A stretch of 64,000 nucleotides of DNA from Otis tarda (GCA_026413225.1 CM048555.1:76019785-76083784); one strand, 5' to 3'; shown: positions 1 through 13,734, numbered from the stretch's first letter. The notes: generated from the sequence alone by a model not told the origin. Program-made: numbers and translations.

Positions 1-3000
1 TGAAGTTCTCTTCCCCATTTCTACAGTGACTCTAGTGTCAGAGCTTTAATGAAGAATTTTGACAGTATATAACTCATTGTTATATGTTGGCTCAGCTTTA
101 TGGATGCATTACCTCTTCTCTGCTAACAAGGGAATAGGGATCATCATTTCAGTTGAAAACTGACGTACAAGTGCAGAAAGACTAACAATATGCAATTTTA
201 TACAGTCGTTTTCCTAACCAGACCCCAAACGTCTTCTTCATAAATCATCTGCTAATATGAAAAGGATGAAAACTTTGGAACATTTTGGAGTCCTGATGTG
301 ACCATTAATTGAGATATCTAGATTACAGACACAACCACCCCTACTCGAGCATAGCACTTGAAGTGAATAAATGGATAGAAGGAGTTACACATATTGTGAA
401 GTTATACGGTGGGAAAGAATTCTTCAAGGAATACCACATCCCAAGCTTTAGACAAGGAAATCCAGTCTAAGCATTGTGGCGAAAATTAATGTGTTTCAAG
501 ACCAGGCAGAATTATGAGGATGATCAGTTTGATAATCCAAGGTGCAGCCGTATTTTCCAACAAAGTGGAGTAAGTGTGAATCTGTCATGTGATCCAGCAG
601 CAAGGACAAGCGAGGGACTTGGGCTACAGACACCAAAGTCATCTGCATGAAAGGCTCCCCAGCGCTCCACTTCAGAAGAGATTCAAAAGCAAAAAGAGAA
701 TTAAAACTGCAGGTTAGCATTTCCACATCACTGACCATGACTCCAAGTGAGGAGAGCCATGCTGGTTGGTGTGCTCTGACAGACTGTGCGGCTCTACAAA
801 TCCCAGTGCACAGGGCAGAAGGGCATTAGTGGAACGCAATCGTCCATCAGAGCGTTCTGCTTTCACCAGCTAAAGCTTCCTGCCCAGCCTTAGAGCCCCC
901 TCAGAGGCAACCAGTCCTAGAGTCACTCTTTGCTTGCATTTGCGCGAGATTTACTCCCAAAGTGCGTTTTCCCAGCAAAGTTGCAGGACACACTCATGTT
1001 GAAAACATCCCCAAGTAACACAACAAGCTATGCCTCATGAGAAGCCCTCTGGAAGGTGCTTCAAGATAAGCTGGTAGAAATTTAGGTGCAGGAAGCAGAA
1101 CTGCATGGCTTGAAACCTAGGAGGCCAGGAACGAGCAGCATCCTTCAGCACAAACACAAAGCTTTGGCTGTGAAAAACGGCTTGTCAAGAGAATGTAGAA
1201 CAACAGGGCATTTGAGCTAGTGTGTATAAGAAGAAAATAAGAAGATTCTTCTTTTTGAGTAGAGAAACATTATTGCTAGCGTCTATATCCTTGTACAATT
1301 ACTTTTTTAAACATAGGTCCATGCTCTTCTGAAGATACAACCCAAGAAAGCTAATAATGGCATGTGCAAGAACATATTTGTTATCAGTAGCTACTTTTTG
1401 TACAGATCTCATAGGTGTGCTGGGGCTAAATAGTTAAAACATATTTATTGGATCTGAATACAGCTTCATGGGTCACTCAAAAATGACACAAAACTCCAAG
1501 TAGAGTGGAGGTTAGCCTAGTGCCATTTCTGACAAGTCCCTTGGAAAGCAGAGTTGCAGTTTACTGTATTAATGAACTCCAACAGAGTGGTCCTCCAAAA
1601 GGCCTGGAAATGTGTATTTCATTCTTCGGCTATGACTCTTGCCATCTACTAAGGGCTTTTGAGCTTTTCTCTTGATCTTCTCCATCCGAGAACGAGAATG
1701 TGCCAATTGACCTCGCCTGTTCTGTCTGATGTTGGCACTCCAAGAAACTGATACCTTCCTATATTCAACTCTTGGCAGGTAGGTTCATTTCTTCTGTCTT
1801 TGTGTTTCCTTCAGGAAGTAGAATAAGAACGTAAGTCACATTTAGCATGGATACAATCCTGCGAGAAAGAGAGAGCAGATTTTTGAAGGAGGTGCTATGT
1901 TGTTCCTATCACTTTGAGGCCCCTTTGGTACCACTCTTCACATTGATACTGTGGATTTAACTGGAAGCAAAGGCCCCTTTGTACTATGCAGGAATGCACA
2001 TTGTGGCTGCACTGGAGAACGGTTTGCAGGTGTGATTCTGCAGGAATCCATCCAGAGCACAGCCAAGTCTCAAACTGATTTTCTGACTGGGGTCACTGGA
2101 GTCCCATGCATCAGAACAGTGAACCAGGTCCTTGGATAAGTTGGACAACATGGTAATATAGCCCTGACAACACAAGATGCCAAATTGCTTCATAGTTAAA
2201 CACAAACTTGAATGCTGACATGGCTCAAATGTTTCTAGGAACAAACCACATACTTTAGAAGTTTATCTCTGTTTTCCCAATCTTAAAACAATCTCAGGTG
2301 TGCAAAAGGCAGCCGAATCAACAACTCCTTATTCCGGGAAAAGGCAAGGAAATTGAGATACCTGGAACTGCAAGCGAAATACCACATGTGTAATGTTGTA
2401 ATGTCTCCAGCCTTACATGTGTGTCTTCTGCATAGACCTAGGGTCATCTTTGGATGCATCAGGATACCAGTATAGCCAATATCCTGGTCATCAGCTCTTA
2501 GGCTTGTGTAAGGAGCTGGTTGCCACATAAATTTACACTAGTCTGTTCCCTTGTGCATCTCTAAGCATTTTACTACCACTCATAACTCAAATCTTAGCAA
2601 AGCCTCCTGCTCCACTGATCTGTGAGTACCTCCATCTGTCAGAGAAGCAAGATGCACTGGCAAGTTCAGCTACTTGGCTGAGCTCGCCCAGTCAGGTGCA
2701 GCTCCGGAGCCCAGACTCCCAGACCTTCCTAACAAACCTTAGTGCTTCATTATGGACACTTCCCATTTGAGAAAAGAGCAAGGTAAGGTGTGAGAACAAG
2801 TCTGCTTGCAACACGTATACCGCAGGAGAGACCTCACGGTCCCAGAGCAACGCAGCTGAAGGGCTTTCACTGAAGAAGGGTTTGCCACGGAGGACATCCC
2901 CAAGCTTTGGCACAGAGCAGGCATAAGCCAGATGCCAGCCCTTTTCCTCTCGCTGCCAGTTCAAATGTCAATCACATGCAGGCTCCTGATTTATAGCAAG

Positions 3001-4260
3001 TCATGCCACAGCTCTTGCGAGCTGGAAGTGAGAATGCCTGCGTGAAGCCTCAGATGCAACCACAGAGTGCAGGGCACATGGTGTGAAAGTGTCTCTTAAT
3101 GATGCAGTAGGTGTAGGTATAGGGCAAGTGGCTGACACCATCATCCTGTAACAAGGGGAGTTTGCACAAAGCAAATGCAATGAGCACATGTGCTAAGGTT
3201 GACAAAATACCGGTCAGAGATGAGCTGCAGCCACAGAATTCATCTCTGAGTCCAATTTTTTTCCAAAACTCATGAGCATTTGGGCCTGGAGCTGTTGTTC
3301 AGCCTTTGGAGACAGAAGGTCTCATAAAGATACTGTGGGACATGTGCTGCTTCGGTTTCTGGTACCTGATCCAAATACCTACATGAGCACCTGGCACTCC
3401 CAGCATCTTCCTCTTCCCCTCCCATTGTCTTGACATGTTGTCATCAACTCTCTTGAGTTAGTATGATGTTTAGGGAAGCTTTGCAGACACTCTTCTGAGC
3501 TTTGCCAGGAATTTATCTCCTCATCCCAGTTTGTCCTGAAGATAGCCTAGGAGGCTACCTGTTTGTCTAGGTTGTAGGAACTACCCTTTGCTAATCATCC
3601 CTCTTCCTCACCCCAGCATTCAGACAAAAGAGAAAGGGAGAAATAAATACCACCAAGTCTCAGTTAGGGGTGATGTATGGTTTATCCCTCTGCTGCTAAC
3701 TCCTCCTGATGATGCAGTGACATCCATCTGAGCTCCATTGGTCACAGCATGCGACCAGTTTGCTTCATAGATGTGATGCTATGCAAACTGAACTATATGA
3801 TTTCCAGGGCCAGGTCAAAAGTCCCACATGTGAATAAGTCCTCTGAGACCCAGAAGTGCTAGGGAGAAAAAGGAAAAACAGGAAAGAAGTTGTTCATAGA
3901 GTCTCCCAGACCTGCTAAGGTGGGTATTGATCATCACCGGAAGGCTCATGTAGTTCAGTGCAGACCCTATGCAGGTACATCTCTATTGTGCTCTCAGTGT
4001 GCTCCAGAACTAACTCAATTTTTGTCAATATCTGATTATCTCCCCTCCCCCTCATAGATAAAGGAAACATTGAAAATGCCAACATTTACCTTAATTTCTT
4101 CTTTTCTTATCCATGTCTCCCTCTTAGCTGGTAAGTGCTGCACAGCCTCTGTTTTGCCATCTATAGCAGTAGTGTGTGAATAATAAATAACAATGATATG
4201 CTTTTAGCCAGAAAATAAACCCCATATGTGTCATCAAGTCTCTCTTTTCTCCTGAAGAAT
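1..4260. other. Noncoding single-copy DNA, no feature recognised
   Basis: Reading both strands I see no CR1 or SINE signature, no long homopolymer, no tandem array and no open frame above about 90 codons. The short frames that exist lie on both strands and overlap each other, as expected by chance. Nothing here can be assigned a function. Confidence 0.6.
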
Positions 4261-4560
4261 TAATGCAAACATTGGTTCCAGAGACTGTTATAATCCTGTT
4301 TACTTGTCAATGCTCAGAGTGAGCATGTAATTACAGTTCCACTGTAAGATACTTAACATGTAATTCGATGGCAAGGAGCTGCCGTGTTATTATCGTCTTC
4401 TAAGGCTGGATTTATGCCCTGAAACCTAAATTAGTCCCGACAATTTCTGTTCAGAGAAGGATAATTTAATGCAAATATTATCAAGTGCACCAAAGAGCAA
4501 ATTTCACCAAGACAACAAACAACACAAGCAAGTAATTTTATTTTATTTAAGCTTTCTTTG
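4261..4560. other. AT-rich block resembling conserved noncoding DNA
   Basis: This stretch is AT-rich without being low-complexity. It carries several TAAT/ATTA cores and one exact octamer ATGCAAAT at 4469-4476, the POU-factor binding word. That texture is typical of vertebrate noncoding enhancers, but it is only a texture: no alignment was possible and the octamer alone occurs by chance every few tens of kilobases. Treat as a candidate only. Confidence 0.2.
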
Positions 4561-5129
4561 CCACCACTTATATTTTCCTAGAGAGGCAAAAGGTTTGTGT
4601 TTGAGTAGAGTGCAAAAGTAAAATTAAAAATATCAGTGGCAACCAAAGAAACCTTAGGAATCGATTCTGTCCTTGGAGACAGACATAAAACCTCTGGGAT
4701 ACATCTCCTTCAGTGATACCCAGTGGTGCAGCTTTGATGTCAGCACTGAGGTAAAAGGTGAAGAAAGTTATAGGAGTATCTGGTCTTGGCTCACTTATTC
4801 ACCCTGGTGCAGCTATGTCTCCAGGATCTGCTGTTAAGCTATTGCCTGTCATACTGTCATCATCAACAAAGTTAATTGGGCCCTGCCTTTGAAACAGTCC
4901 ATCCTCAGTACCACAACACTTAGCACTCCTCCGAGCCTGTTCATACAAGACTCTCAGAGGGCTTTACACGTCCCGACTGCTTAAGCAATACAGTGTGCCC
5001 AAGAATTTGGTCAGAAGCACAGGGAGAGTAGCTGTGTTTGTCACAACAAAGCCACACACTTGCGTATGGCCACAGGTGAGGCTGCTCAAGGAACAGGAAG
5101 AGGACTCCAGTTCTTGGCTGCATTCATTT
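4561..5129. other. Noncoding DNA, nothing recognised
   Basis: No repeat signature, no coding frame of note and no hairpin stood out in this interval. Confidence 0.5.
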
Positions 5130-5200
5130 TCTGCATGCCCAGTCCCAGTTTTTGTTAGGAGCCTCAGTTTCCCATTTGTAAAAGGAGCTTTGGACTTTCA
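5130..5200 (+). repeat. Possible MIR/CORE-SINE fragment, sense
   Basis: The core at 5159-5186 reads gcctcagtttcccatttgta and continues with AAAGGA. This matches the conserved MIR phrase 'cctcagtttcctcatctgtaaaatgg' in order and spacing. Flanking similarity fades within a few tens of bases, so this would be a short, old remnant. A chance match over about 25 bases cannot be excluded by eye. Confidence 0.4.
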
Positions 5201-5205
5201 GTCTT

Positions 5206-8200
5206 GCCAAGGACAGGGTGATACCAGCCATGGGACCCCTCTAGAGCAAGTGAGTTAGCTATGGCAGTGGAGGTGCCTGGGTCTCCTTCACAGCCTTTTG
5301 GCAAGGTTGCCCTTCTCGAGCTGTTCCCCGACTCCTGAAGCTCCTTGCCAGCCCTTTCAGTACAAATACAATGCAGGCAGTTTTGTTACAAGGCTTAGAG
5401 GCCACAGCTAGGCTAAGAGTCCACAGGAGTCATGTGAATGCGGGTAGAAAGTTCCCAAAGCTCAGAGGAAGGAGAGCGGAGGAATGCAGCACGGGGAGCA
5501 CCTGGGACCCCACGCTGCCAGCAAGCCCAGGTGTGCACCACACAGGCGGGGGGACCGCGACCGTGAGCCGGTGATGACAGCTCAGGGTCCCTAATACATT
5601 AGTTCTTGGGGTCTCACGTGCATCTGTTGGAGGGTTTGAGATTTGCCGTGGGCCAAGGGGGTAATTAAGCAGGTGGGCTGTTCGCCGTCCAGCATGCTTG
5701 CCAAATTCAGGCCTGCTGGAAGTGGGTGTAACCCTATGGAAATCACAGGCATGTGGACGTATACACAACATCCTCACCCACGCATGCATGCAACACGTAT
5801 ACATGGAAGAGGGAAGAGAGGAGAGGGAAGAGGTGAATGCACACACCGTCTCAGAAGCGGTTGCAGAAGCACAAGAAGATGCGCGATCCGCAACACAGAA
5901 CCAATCGCCCAAGAGCCACCACGGGTCCCTTGGAAGATGTCTGGCATTTCAGCTCTCCTCTGAGCAGCTCCCCACTCTTTCATTTACGGAGAGGTCTCTG
6001 ATGGGCCGCCAGAACAGCCAGGTTCATACAGCGGTTACATTGTGCCATCTTCTGGTTAAAGGCTGTGGACTCCCTCTCTGGAGTCCTGCTTAATTCCAGC
6101 ACAGGAGAAAAGCTTTTTTCCTTATGCCTTCAAGAAGTAAGATCTGGAGACACCCGGGGAACTGGGCTGTCATGACGTTTCTGCATTACCTGCAGAAACG
6201 AGCCGCAAGCACAAGGCAGATTTTGTGAGGATCACGAGGACGTAGGAGCTGCCAAACAGAGCCCTGGCCTGCCAAGCCTGCTGTTCTTACTTCTGGGAGA
6301 AATCACGCTTCAGTGTATCTCTTCAACGTGATGTTGAGATACCCCTGTATCCTTTTGGTCAGCTGCGCAGCTATGAACCACGTGTAGGTGATGAGCAAAG
6401 CCACAGGAAAGTGAAAAAGAAAGTAGGCTCAGCAGGGTCCTCAGAGACAAAACATGTTCATCTCCCTGCTGAGGAAGATCATAAATATCCATGAATGCAT
6501 GAGGACACATGTTCAGAGCAGCTGCCAATTACTCATCTGGATCATGAATGTGGGGAACTGGATGTTCCCAACCCACCCTTTGCTGCAGAAAAATGAAGAT
6601 ACACAACTGCAGAGGGATATGTGATCTTGGAAAGAGCTCTTCGTGGAGAAATAACTGGTCTGAATGTGCAAGCCTAGGCTTGATGCAAAAAAAATTAACT
6701 GACAAATCCTCTTGGTTTTCAGCAGCACAGTTTATAATCCAAGTTTCAAAACATGGCCTCTGAAAGTAGAGCAATTTCCAGCCCTGCCACATCACGCCCA
6801 ACTCTGAGCTCACTTGCACCAACGTTGGTGATTCTGACAGCAACATTTCTCCGCCTACCAGAATCATTTCACAGAAGTAGGTGTGCAGGATGATGAGTTC
6901 AAAAGGAGCTAATTAGGTACAGATTAGACAGACAAATTAGAAACAACGACTTCACTAAATACTGGTTAAGCAAACACAGCTTCAGGGAAGATCTGTGCTA
7001 GGGATTGTCATCAGCAGTACTGGTGTGAGCTGGATGAATTAGGTGCACAGCGGCCCCCGACAAAAAGCTGGCATGTAATGATGTTGCTACAGGAAACAGT
7101 GTGAAAGGATGAAATCATCTCCTGTTCCAAGGAAGGGGAAATAGCCGCTGCATTTCAGACACCGCAGAGTATGGGACCTGACCGGTGGCTGCAAGTGTTT
7201 GCCATCCTAGTAATACTTAATTATTTGACTGTAATGAGCTCTGCAAATGTGTTTAGTTTCAAAATGTCTTTTTATAGTGCTCTGAAACTTCAAGTAAATC
7301 AGAATAATTATGAAAGCAGCCTGATGATGCTACACACAAGTATCAGCCAGCGCTGAGGTACTATTTCCTTCTCAGCTTAACTGAAGTGGGAGAAGAAGAG
7401 ATGGAGAGTTTTACAAGACGTAGATGACTCCAGCCTAGTCTGCCCATTTACAGGCTGCCTCCACTTACTAACATGCTGGGTATCTCCTTGCACAAGTCAA
7501 TCATCAGGAGGAGATATGGGAACATGTCCAGATTTTGCAGTAATTCGGTAGGCCTGTGCCTTCAATGATCTGGCAGATGAGCAATCAGGAGCTTGGATTG
7601 CACCACGCTGCAGTCCAGTGGTATGTGATGTCTGTGCATTACATGGAGAGCAGGAATACGCTTACCAAGCGTAACAACCTTGCATCAGGATCACCAACAG
7701 CAGAAGAAGGATTTTGGACCTGAAGTTGGAGGCTCAGTGGGTTGAAATGAGAACTGAGGCACATACCCATCTCATGGCAAGGCATAAGCTCTGCTAGCAT
7801 CTGCTGGCTGCTGTTATCTAGTCATCTTCCAAGAATGAGTAAGCCCCTCCCTACAGTTGCATTATTGCTTGAACACGTTAGTAGTAAAATATGAAGTGCT
7901 TTTCCTGTCTGCAAGCATACCAAATATCAGTCCTTCTTATATATCAGCTTTTAAACCTTGCAACATTTATCTTTTCATCATTTCTATGTTTCTTAGATCG
8001 TACGGGCCAAGACTGACTAAAATATTCCATATGGGGTCTTTCAGGGCTGTGGGGTTGTGGGCTTCCAAGAGCAGTAATCAGAACTTGTTTTATTTATTTT
8101 CTGCAGCTTTCAATTTTTCTTTTAACTCATTTTTTTTCCCAGATCTGCTTCTGAGTTGCTGTTCATTCATCGATGCCATAGTTGTCCTCCTCTCCACTCC

Positions 8201-8817
8201 AGTGTGGCTCTGTTCCCCTCCACTTTTGGCATCACAAGCTGACAGTTAAATTAAGGTTTTCTGCCAGGTCAGCGGCACTGACGAACACACCCACCCTTGG
8301 TGTATTTTGCAGGATCCCATAACCTATGGACCCGCTCTCCCTTCCTGGAGGTCAACCCCACTTCATCCCCTGTCTCCATTCCCCGCTCTGGTCACGGCGG
8401 GAGTTTTTGACACATCCGTCCCTTTGTCCTTTTTGCTGCTTCTCACTTGCAATACTCCAGCATTACAACGCAGGAGAGTGCCTGCCACCAGACTCCCATT
8501 CCCCATCCCTGGCGATGCTCTCTGCTCCCAGCATTCCTGTGTCCGGAGGGTCTGGCAGCCAGCTCTCACTGCAAGCATCACAGAGGGTGCTCACAGCCCA
8601 CAAATCTTCCCGATACCTTCTGGGACCAAGGGCAGGAGCAAGTCCTCAGATGACCGGGAACTAGCCTGGTCTTGAAGACATGAAATAAGAGTCATCTCCA
8701 CTACTGACCTCCTTGGCACCCTGCTGCACCCCGGGGAGCTCACCAATAGCAACAGCACTCCGCTCCTGGATAATATATAGTCTGAGCAAGTGTATTTTTA
8801 AGCACTTAATATTTTTA
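5206..8817. other. Noncoding DNA with two small hairpins
   Basis: No interspersed repeat was recognised. The 160-codon reverse frame at 5430-5912 overlaps other frames on both strands and shows no known family. Two perfect short inverted repeats are present: a 7-bp stem at about 6066-6086 and a 10-bp stem at 6176-6200. Neither has the surroundings of a known RNA gene. Confidence 0.55.
6176..6200. repeat. Perfect 10-bp inverted repeat, 5-nt loop
   Basis: The left arm cgtttctgca (6176-6185) and the right arm tgcagaaacg (6191-6200) are exact reverse complements around the loop ttacc. In 64 kb, about one such hairpin is expected by chance when all short loops are allowed, so this is structural description and not evidence of function. 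Confidence 0.9.
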
Positions 8818-9155
8818 TCCACTTTCTAGCACAGCACAATATCAAATACCCTGCTGAAACCCAAATACATCATGGCTGCGCTAGACTTGCTGCATCTACT
8901 AAATCAGGAAGGCAATTATACATTTGTTTGGTATGATCTGTTTTTAATAGGCCCGTGTTGTTTGCTGGCTATTGGATGATTTTCTGACAAATGTTGTTAC
9001 ACAAACTTCTTCAACATAGTGTGAAGTTTGGACGCTTCCCCAAAACAGACGACAAGCTAACAACACAGAAGACGCCAAGACCTGATTTCATGGTGTTCTT
9101 AAAGACAGGTATCATATTTGTTTGCTGCCAGTTTTCATATGCCTCTGACTTGGTG
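8818..9155 (-). mobile_element. Ancient CR1 LINE, reverse transcriptase region, antisense
   Basis: The plus strand reads as a heavily decayed antisense copy of CR1 ORF2. The phrase at 8841-8875 (caaataccctgctgaaaccc and onward) aligns with the antisense of motif A, which encodes the YLDFSKAFD region. The part at 8905-8970 aligns with the antisense of the upstream GFTKGKSCLTNL region. The part at 9094-9150 aligns with the antisense of the [18 protein letters not shown] region. The order and rough spacing of all three blocks agree with CR1. No frame is open. By divergence this is much older than the copies at 22.4 and 61.4 kb. The subfamily cannot be named by eye. Confidence 0.72.
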
Positions 9156-9165
9156 ATTTATTGAC

Positions 9166-11100
9166 TTATTTTTCACTGGTGTTTTTTTTTTTTTTTCTTC
9201 TCCCTAGGTGCCTGATCCTCTCATGTTGTCCAATTCCCATTGACAGCAGAGAGAATTTGGGCTGATCAAGGGCTAGAGGACGGGGTCCTGGCTTTTTTCA
9301 GCTCCCCTGGGTGCATTTCATCCATTGATTTATGTGAGAAATAGTTAGTTTGCCTTGGTGGAGAAACAAAAACATCCAAGTGCAAAAAGAAAAGGCGACC
9401 GAAGACACAATGGTCATGTCATTACTGAAATGTGCTTCTTACCTCAGAAACAACAGCTTGCGTTCAAATGAAGTGATAAGTGGGTACAGAGATTAAGCCA
9501 AAATAAACATTCTTATCTTAAAAAAATTCAACTTCCTAAAGACAACCTGGATCTGATCTATGTGAACAACAAAAGAAAGCGCAAGAAAGTTGAGATATTT
9601 CTTAAAATAATATTACTGTAGGACCCAACAAAAAGTTAACTCTGCTCATGGGACAAAAGTTATTTACAATTAGCGCTGACACTATGCCCATGAGAGGTCG
9701 GATGTAGAGCAGAGCACTAACCTTTCTATGTCTTGCACGTTTAATTTACAAACATCGGCAATGATCCTGTGGGGAGATGCCTTGGCTGGACATCAAACAC
9801 CAAGTGGTTCTCATTGTCTGTGAACTTCCCTTTAAAAGCAACAGGACTCCTCCCAGCACGTAAGGTTAGAAACTTTTGGTTAAAAAACTGTGTATTAGAC
9901 CAATTTTACAAACTCCAATAAGACAAGAAGGATGATTCACAGTGCATGGCACTAGAGCAAGGGGCTTCATTCCAAGCCCTGGCCATGTCAGAGACTTCTT
10001 GGGTACCTTTCCCCACCAAATTTACCTTCCTCTTTTAATCCCATTCCTTGAGGTTTGTTTGAAACAAACAAACAAAAAAAAATCCTGAGTATATTCTTTG
10101 CGAGGGGTTATAAATCCCTGCTGAACACTAGGTCAAACCCTCAGGTGCTGCAAACAGGCATCACACAGAAAACAACAGTTTAGATACAATAAGGTCACTG
10201 ACCATATGGCAGGGGAGATCTCCCATGCCATGCCTTGAACTCATTCCTCCTTAAGTCCCCTGATCCATCCCAACAGAGGTCAATCAGAGGGCTAAGCTGA
10301 GTCTTCTCTGCACAGCGCAAACCCCTCCAGTATCAGACAGAAGTGCGTCTGCGCCAACCCCTCTCCCCACCTACAGCACACGGATCAGCCCTGGGTTAAG
10401 CCATCATCTCCTCCCTCCTGCCTCGCTGGGAATTGTCAAGATTTGCTTTGCTTGCCTGTTGTGCAGATTACTTTCCTTTATGCAAAAAATATAAATGTAC
10501 GGGGGACACACATACATATTTAGATGCATGCACACCAGTCTATGTGTATGGGCTTCATCTTTGGTTAACCAATCAGAAAAAAAAAAAAAAAAAAGGAAGA
10601 AAGAGATGTCATGTCATGAAACCTCCAGGACCTCTGTGATTTCTGGATGTGAGAAGCCATCTGATTGCCACCATAGGCCACCACCCTTTGGCCAGGCTGA
10701 CTTTTGTTCTTCAGGTTAGCAACAATGTGGTCCATCCTAGGATTTTGCTTAATAAATAAACTGTAAACTGAAATGTCCAGCTAGTCGTTCACACAGGTTC
10801 TGAAGAATTTTTAGGGTGCTACTATTACACAACCCTGAGGGAGGGCCGTGCCAGATGTGAGCCTCTCGGTTGGCCCACCATCCTCTTCCACTCCATGTCG
10901 AACCACTATGGCTACTGGAAGAAGTCCAGCCCCCTCATCAACGATCCATGAAGGGAAGGCATTAATGCAGCATCCACTGGGAAGACTCTTTCTCTTTTCC
11001 TAACTTGCAGAGAGTCTCTCAACAGTGTCTCAATCATATGACACATTCAGCAGTAATGTGGCCTGAATTGTTGCTCCTCAGGGGTCTGTCTGCCAAGAAA
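9166..11100. other. Noncoding DNA with simple-sequence tracts
   Basis: Contains a T run at about 9182-9196, an AAAC-type simple repeat at 10062-10085 preceded by an 8-bp inverted repeat (gtttgttt/aaacaaac, 10053-10069), and an uninterrupted A18 tract at 10577-10594. Nothing else was recognised. Confidence 0.55.
10577..10594. repeat. Poly(A) tract, 18 bases
   Basis: Eighteen uninterrupted A residues. No processed pseudogene or LINE 3' end is recognisable directly upstream, so the tract is best called a simple repeat. It is likely to vary in length between individuals. Confidence 0.95.
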
Positions 11101-13734
11101 ACTTGGGAATGATTCATGTCATGGCATTCAGAGTGAGGGGAGGGCAGGACCAGGAGGTGACTAATGATTCAAAAGCGCAGAGGTTTACTTCCAAGGGAGG
11201 ACGGGCCAGTCCTACACACAGTGCAGGCAAAGGGACTTGCAGCACATCAGGACAACAAAGCAGAGCAATGCGTATGCGAAAGGTGGAGAAATGCATCCCT
11301 ATCCTAAGACATTGCTATGAAGACACAAGTGATACACACCTGATCCTCCATGGACTGGAAGACTCGGAGGATATGGATGGTTCAAAGCTGAACAAGATCA
11401 TTAGAAAACAGATTAGGGTTGCTTGGTGGCAGTCCGAAATGGGGTTTGTAGGTTTCTGCTGAATTTCTTCCTAAATCACAGGAAAGACTCAGTCAAGAAA
11501 AGGGCCAAGACAGCCCTCCTTCCTCAGTCAGAGGAGGAAAATTTTTTACACCTTTGTTGTATTCTTTCACTATGGAGATGTGTTGTGATCCATGCAATAT
11601 CTGTGTTGGAGAGACCCAGATCTGCTCTAATTATATTTTTGAGAGATACACTTGCTGAACCCTTGGAAGTGGGCTGCACAAGGGGAAGAATACAATCCCT
11701 TTGCTTCCCCAAATACTTGCTTTACATCCATGACTTTAGTCATAGCAAACCACCCATTTACAGAGCCCAACTGGCCTGCTTTTGCACTTCTTGCTGCTTA
11801 ACAAATCCCGTGGTAAAAAGCTGTACCTCCTTTCCCGTGCCTTGTCCAAACAAGAGAGTCAAGCAGCGGAGAGGGAAAACTGTTATAAAACCAGTGGCTC
11901 CTTGTTACAGCTCTGCTCCTCTGCCTTCTTGCATAACTTTGTCCATAAAAGTCCCATCCTGCCATATGTGCTATACATCCCCTCCTCCAATCCAGGCCAG
12001 GCCTCTCACAGGAGGCAATGGTACCTTGGGAGCCAGGAACCATAAGGATTTTAGGGGGAAATGGGCAAGTTCTGGAGAAATCACACCCGAAGTGGCAATT
12101 TTGCTTTGAAACTAACATAGAATATGTGCCTGTGCTTATGCAACACTTGACACTGCCGAAAGGAGCGTGGAGTGGGAAAACACCTCCCAACACTCCCCCC
12201 GTTCATGGCCAGCATCGAGCGTGTCTAACAGCTAAAATGGAGACAGCTCACCAGCTATGGGACACTGGGTCAGGCTGCAGCTCCTTGCTGCTGGTGGGCA
12301 TCAGGGAAAGCAAGAGGGACAGATTACCCAGTGATTCCAGCGTTGAGCGGTGGATGAGCGCAACCCCATCCAGGCACAGGGCTGGCACACAGAGGATGAG
12401 GTTGGCTCCCAGCGTAACTAAGGCATGGATAGGGTCTGCATTTGGTGGGGGGGTGGAGGGGTTGCTGTGCCATTGCGTCAGGGCCAGCTGCTGAGACAAT
12501 GTCTGGACCCAGGCACTGATTAGAAATTATCCCAGACGGAGCAGGGCGAGGGCAAGGGGAGAGAAGTGAGTGATGGATTAACCCATTTCAAGTCACACTC
12601 TCCCGATAAAGAGCGGGTTACTTTCTGCTCCGACGCTGAGTTATGCCAACAGGCATTGCTGAGACAGGGCCTGGGCGAGATTTATTTATCTTGAATCCCT
12701 TTAAACATTTCAACACCCTGTGGCTGTGCACCCAGCGAGCCTGTGAAACCGCATGCCTCACAGTTCCTACTCTCTCCCCGCTCTTCCCTCCTGGTTGTTT
12801 CACTCTCTCCTTGCTGCAAGCCAGATTGCTTGTCAAAATTAAAAATTAAGCCATGGGAGGCACGCACTCAGCTTTCCCCTCTGCCCATCTGGTAGGGCCC
12901 CGATCCTGCCTGGGGATAGTGGGACTTCTCATAAGCACATAATCCACGCTAAAAGACCCCATAGCCTCTTTTTTTTCTTTAAGGTCCAAGGCAGTACGGA
13001 TACCAGGGAGCGGCACAGCATGGGTCACTCCCTTAAAATTGTGTTAACTTTGGAGTGCCTCACGCCGCACGCAGGGCAAGGCTTTGCCTGTCTTGGGAGG
13101 AGCTCCTACATCTGCAATCCATCACTCACAGACTCTGCTGGAGAGCCAACGCGATACGGCCCGTTTGTTAACGTCTCCATCCCGCTGACTAATGAAACAT
13201 GACGGGGATGGTTTATGGGCTAGCTCTGAATCACACAGGAGCCCCAGCACCCTTGTTTCATCCAGCATCTTTGCTTGGAGGATGCACTGAAATCGTCGGG
13301 GCTCTCTGCAGGAACAGGGAGCTGTTAGTTATGCATAAGCTGCTCCATCGACTTCAGAGGAATTGTAAAAATGGAAAAGGACAGTAGCTTATCCCAAAGA
13401 CTTCCTTGCGCAAGGAACAGCCAGAGCACAGAGATTTGCCCTACTCTTGCACTACTGGATGAACTTTTCTTACTGTTGAACCTGAACTGAAGGGGTTGCA
13501 GCTCAGTCTTACTCTTCCAAGCTGCCTTCTATTCAAAAAGTATATCTTCCCTCCCTCCAAAAAATGACATCCACCACTCATCAAGGCAAGAATTCCTGGG
13601 CAAGACAGATAGACATTTCAGGCTTCTTCCTCCCAGGCATCCTCAGTACCTTCACTGCATGGCAGACTGTCCTTGCCATACCACCTGGTAAATGTTGTGC
13701 TGTACTTTTGCTATCATGTTATTTCTACCATTAC
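11101..13734. other. Noncoding DNA; longest non-transposon frame is here
   Basis: A 228-codon frame runs at 11423-12109 on the plus strand. It begins at GTG, not ATG, its composition is unremarkable, and it overlaps long frames on the other strand and in other phases. I recognise no domain and treat it as fortuitous. From about 12640 to 13200 the sequence mixes AT-rich and CpG-containing patches, but no element could be named. Confidence 0.5.

Noticed and set aside
5430-5912. 160-codon reverse-strand open frame
   Set aside because: Overlapped by frames of 106 and 131 codons on the other strand, no recognisable domain, and Cys/Ser-rich composition typical of random translation.
6040-6060. CTCF-like word tgccatcttctggtt
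   Set aside because: One mismatch in the core and a degenerate motif. Occurrence by chance in 64 kb is expected.
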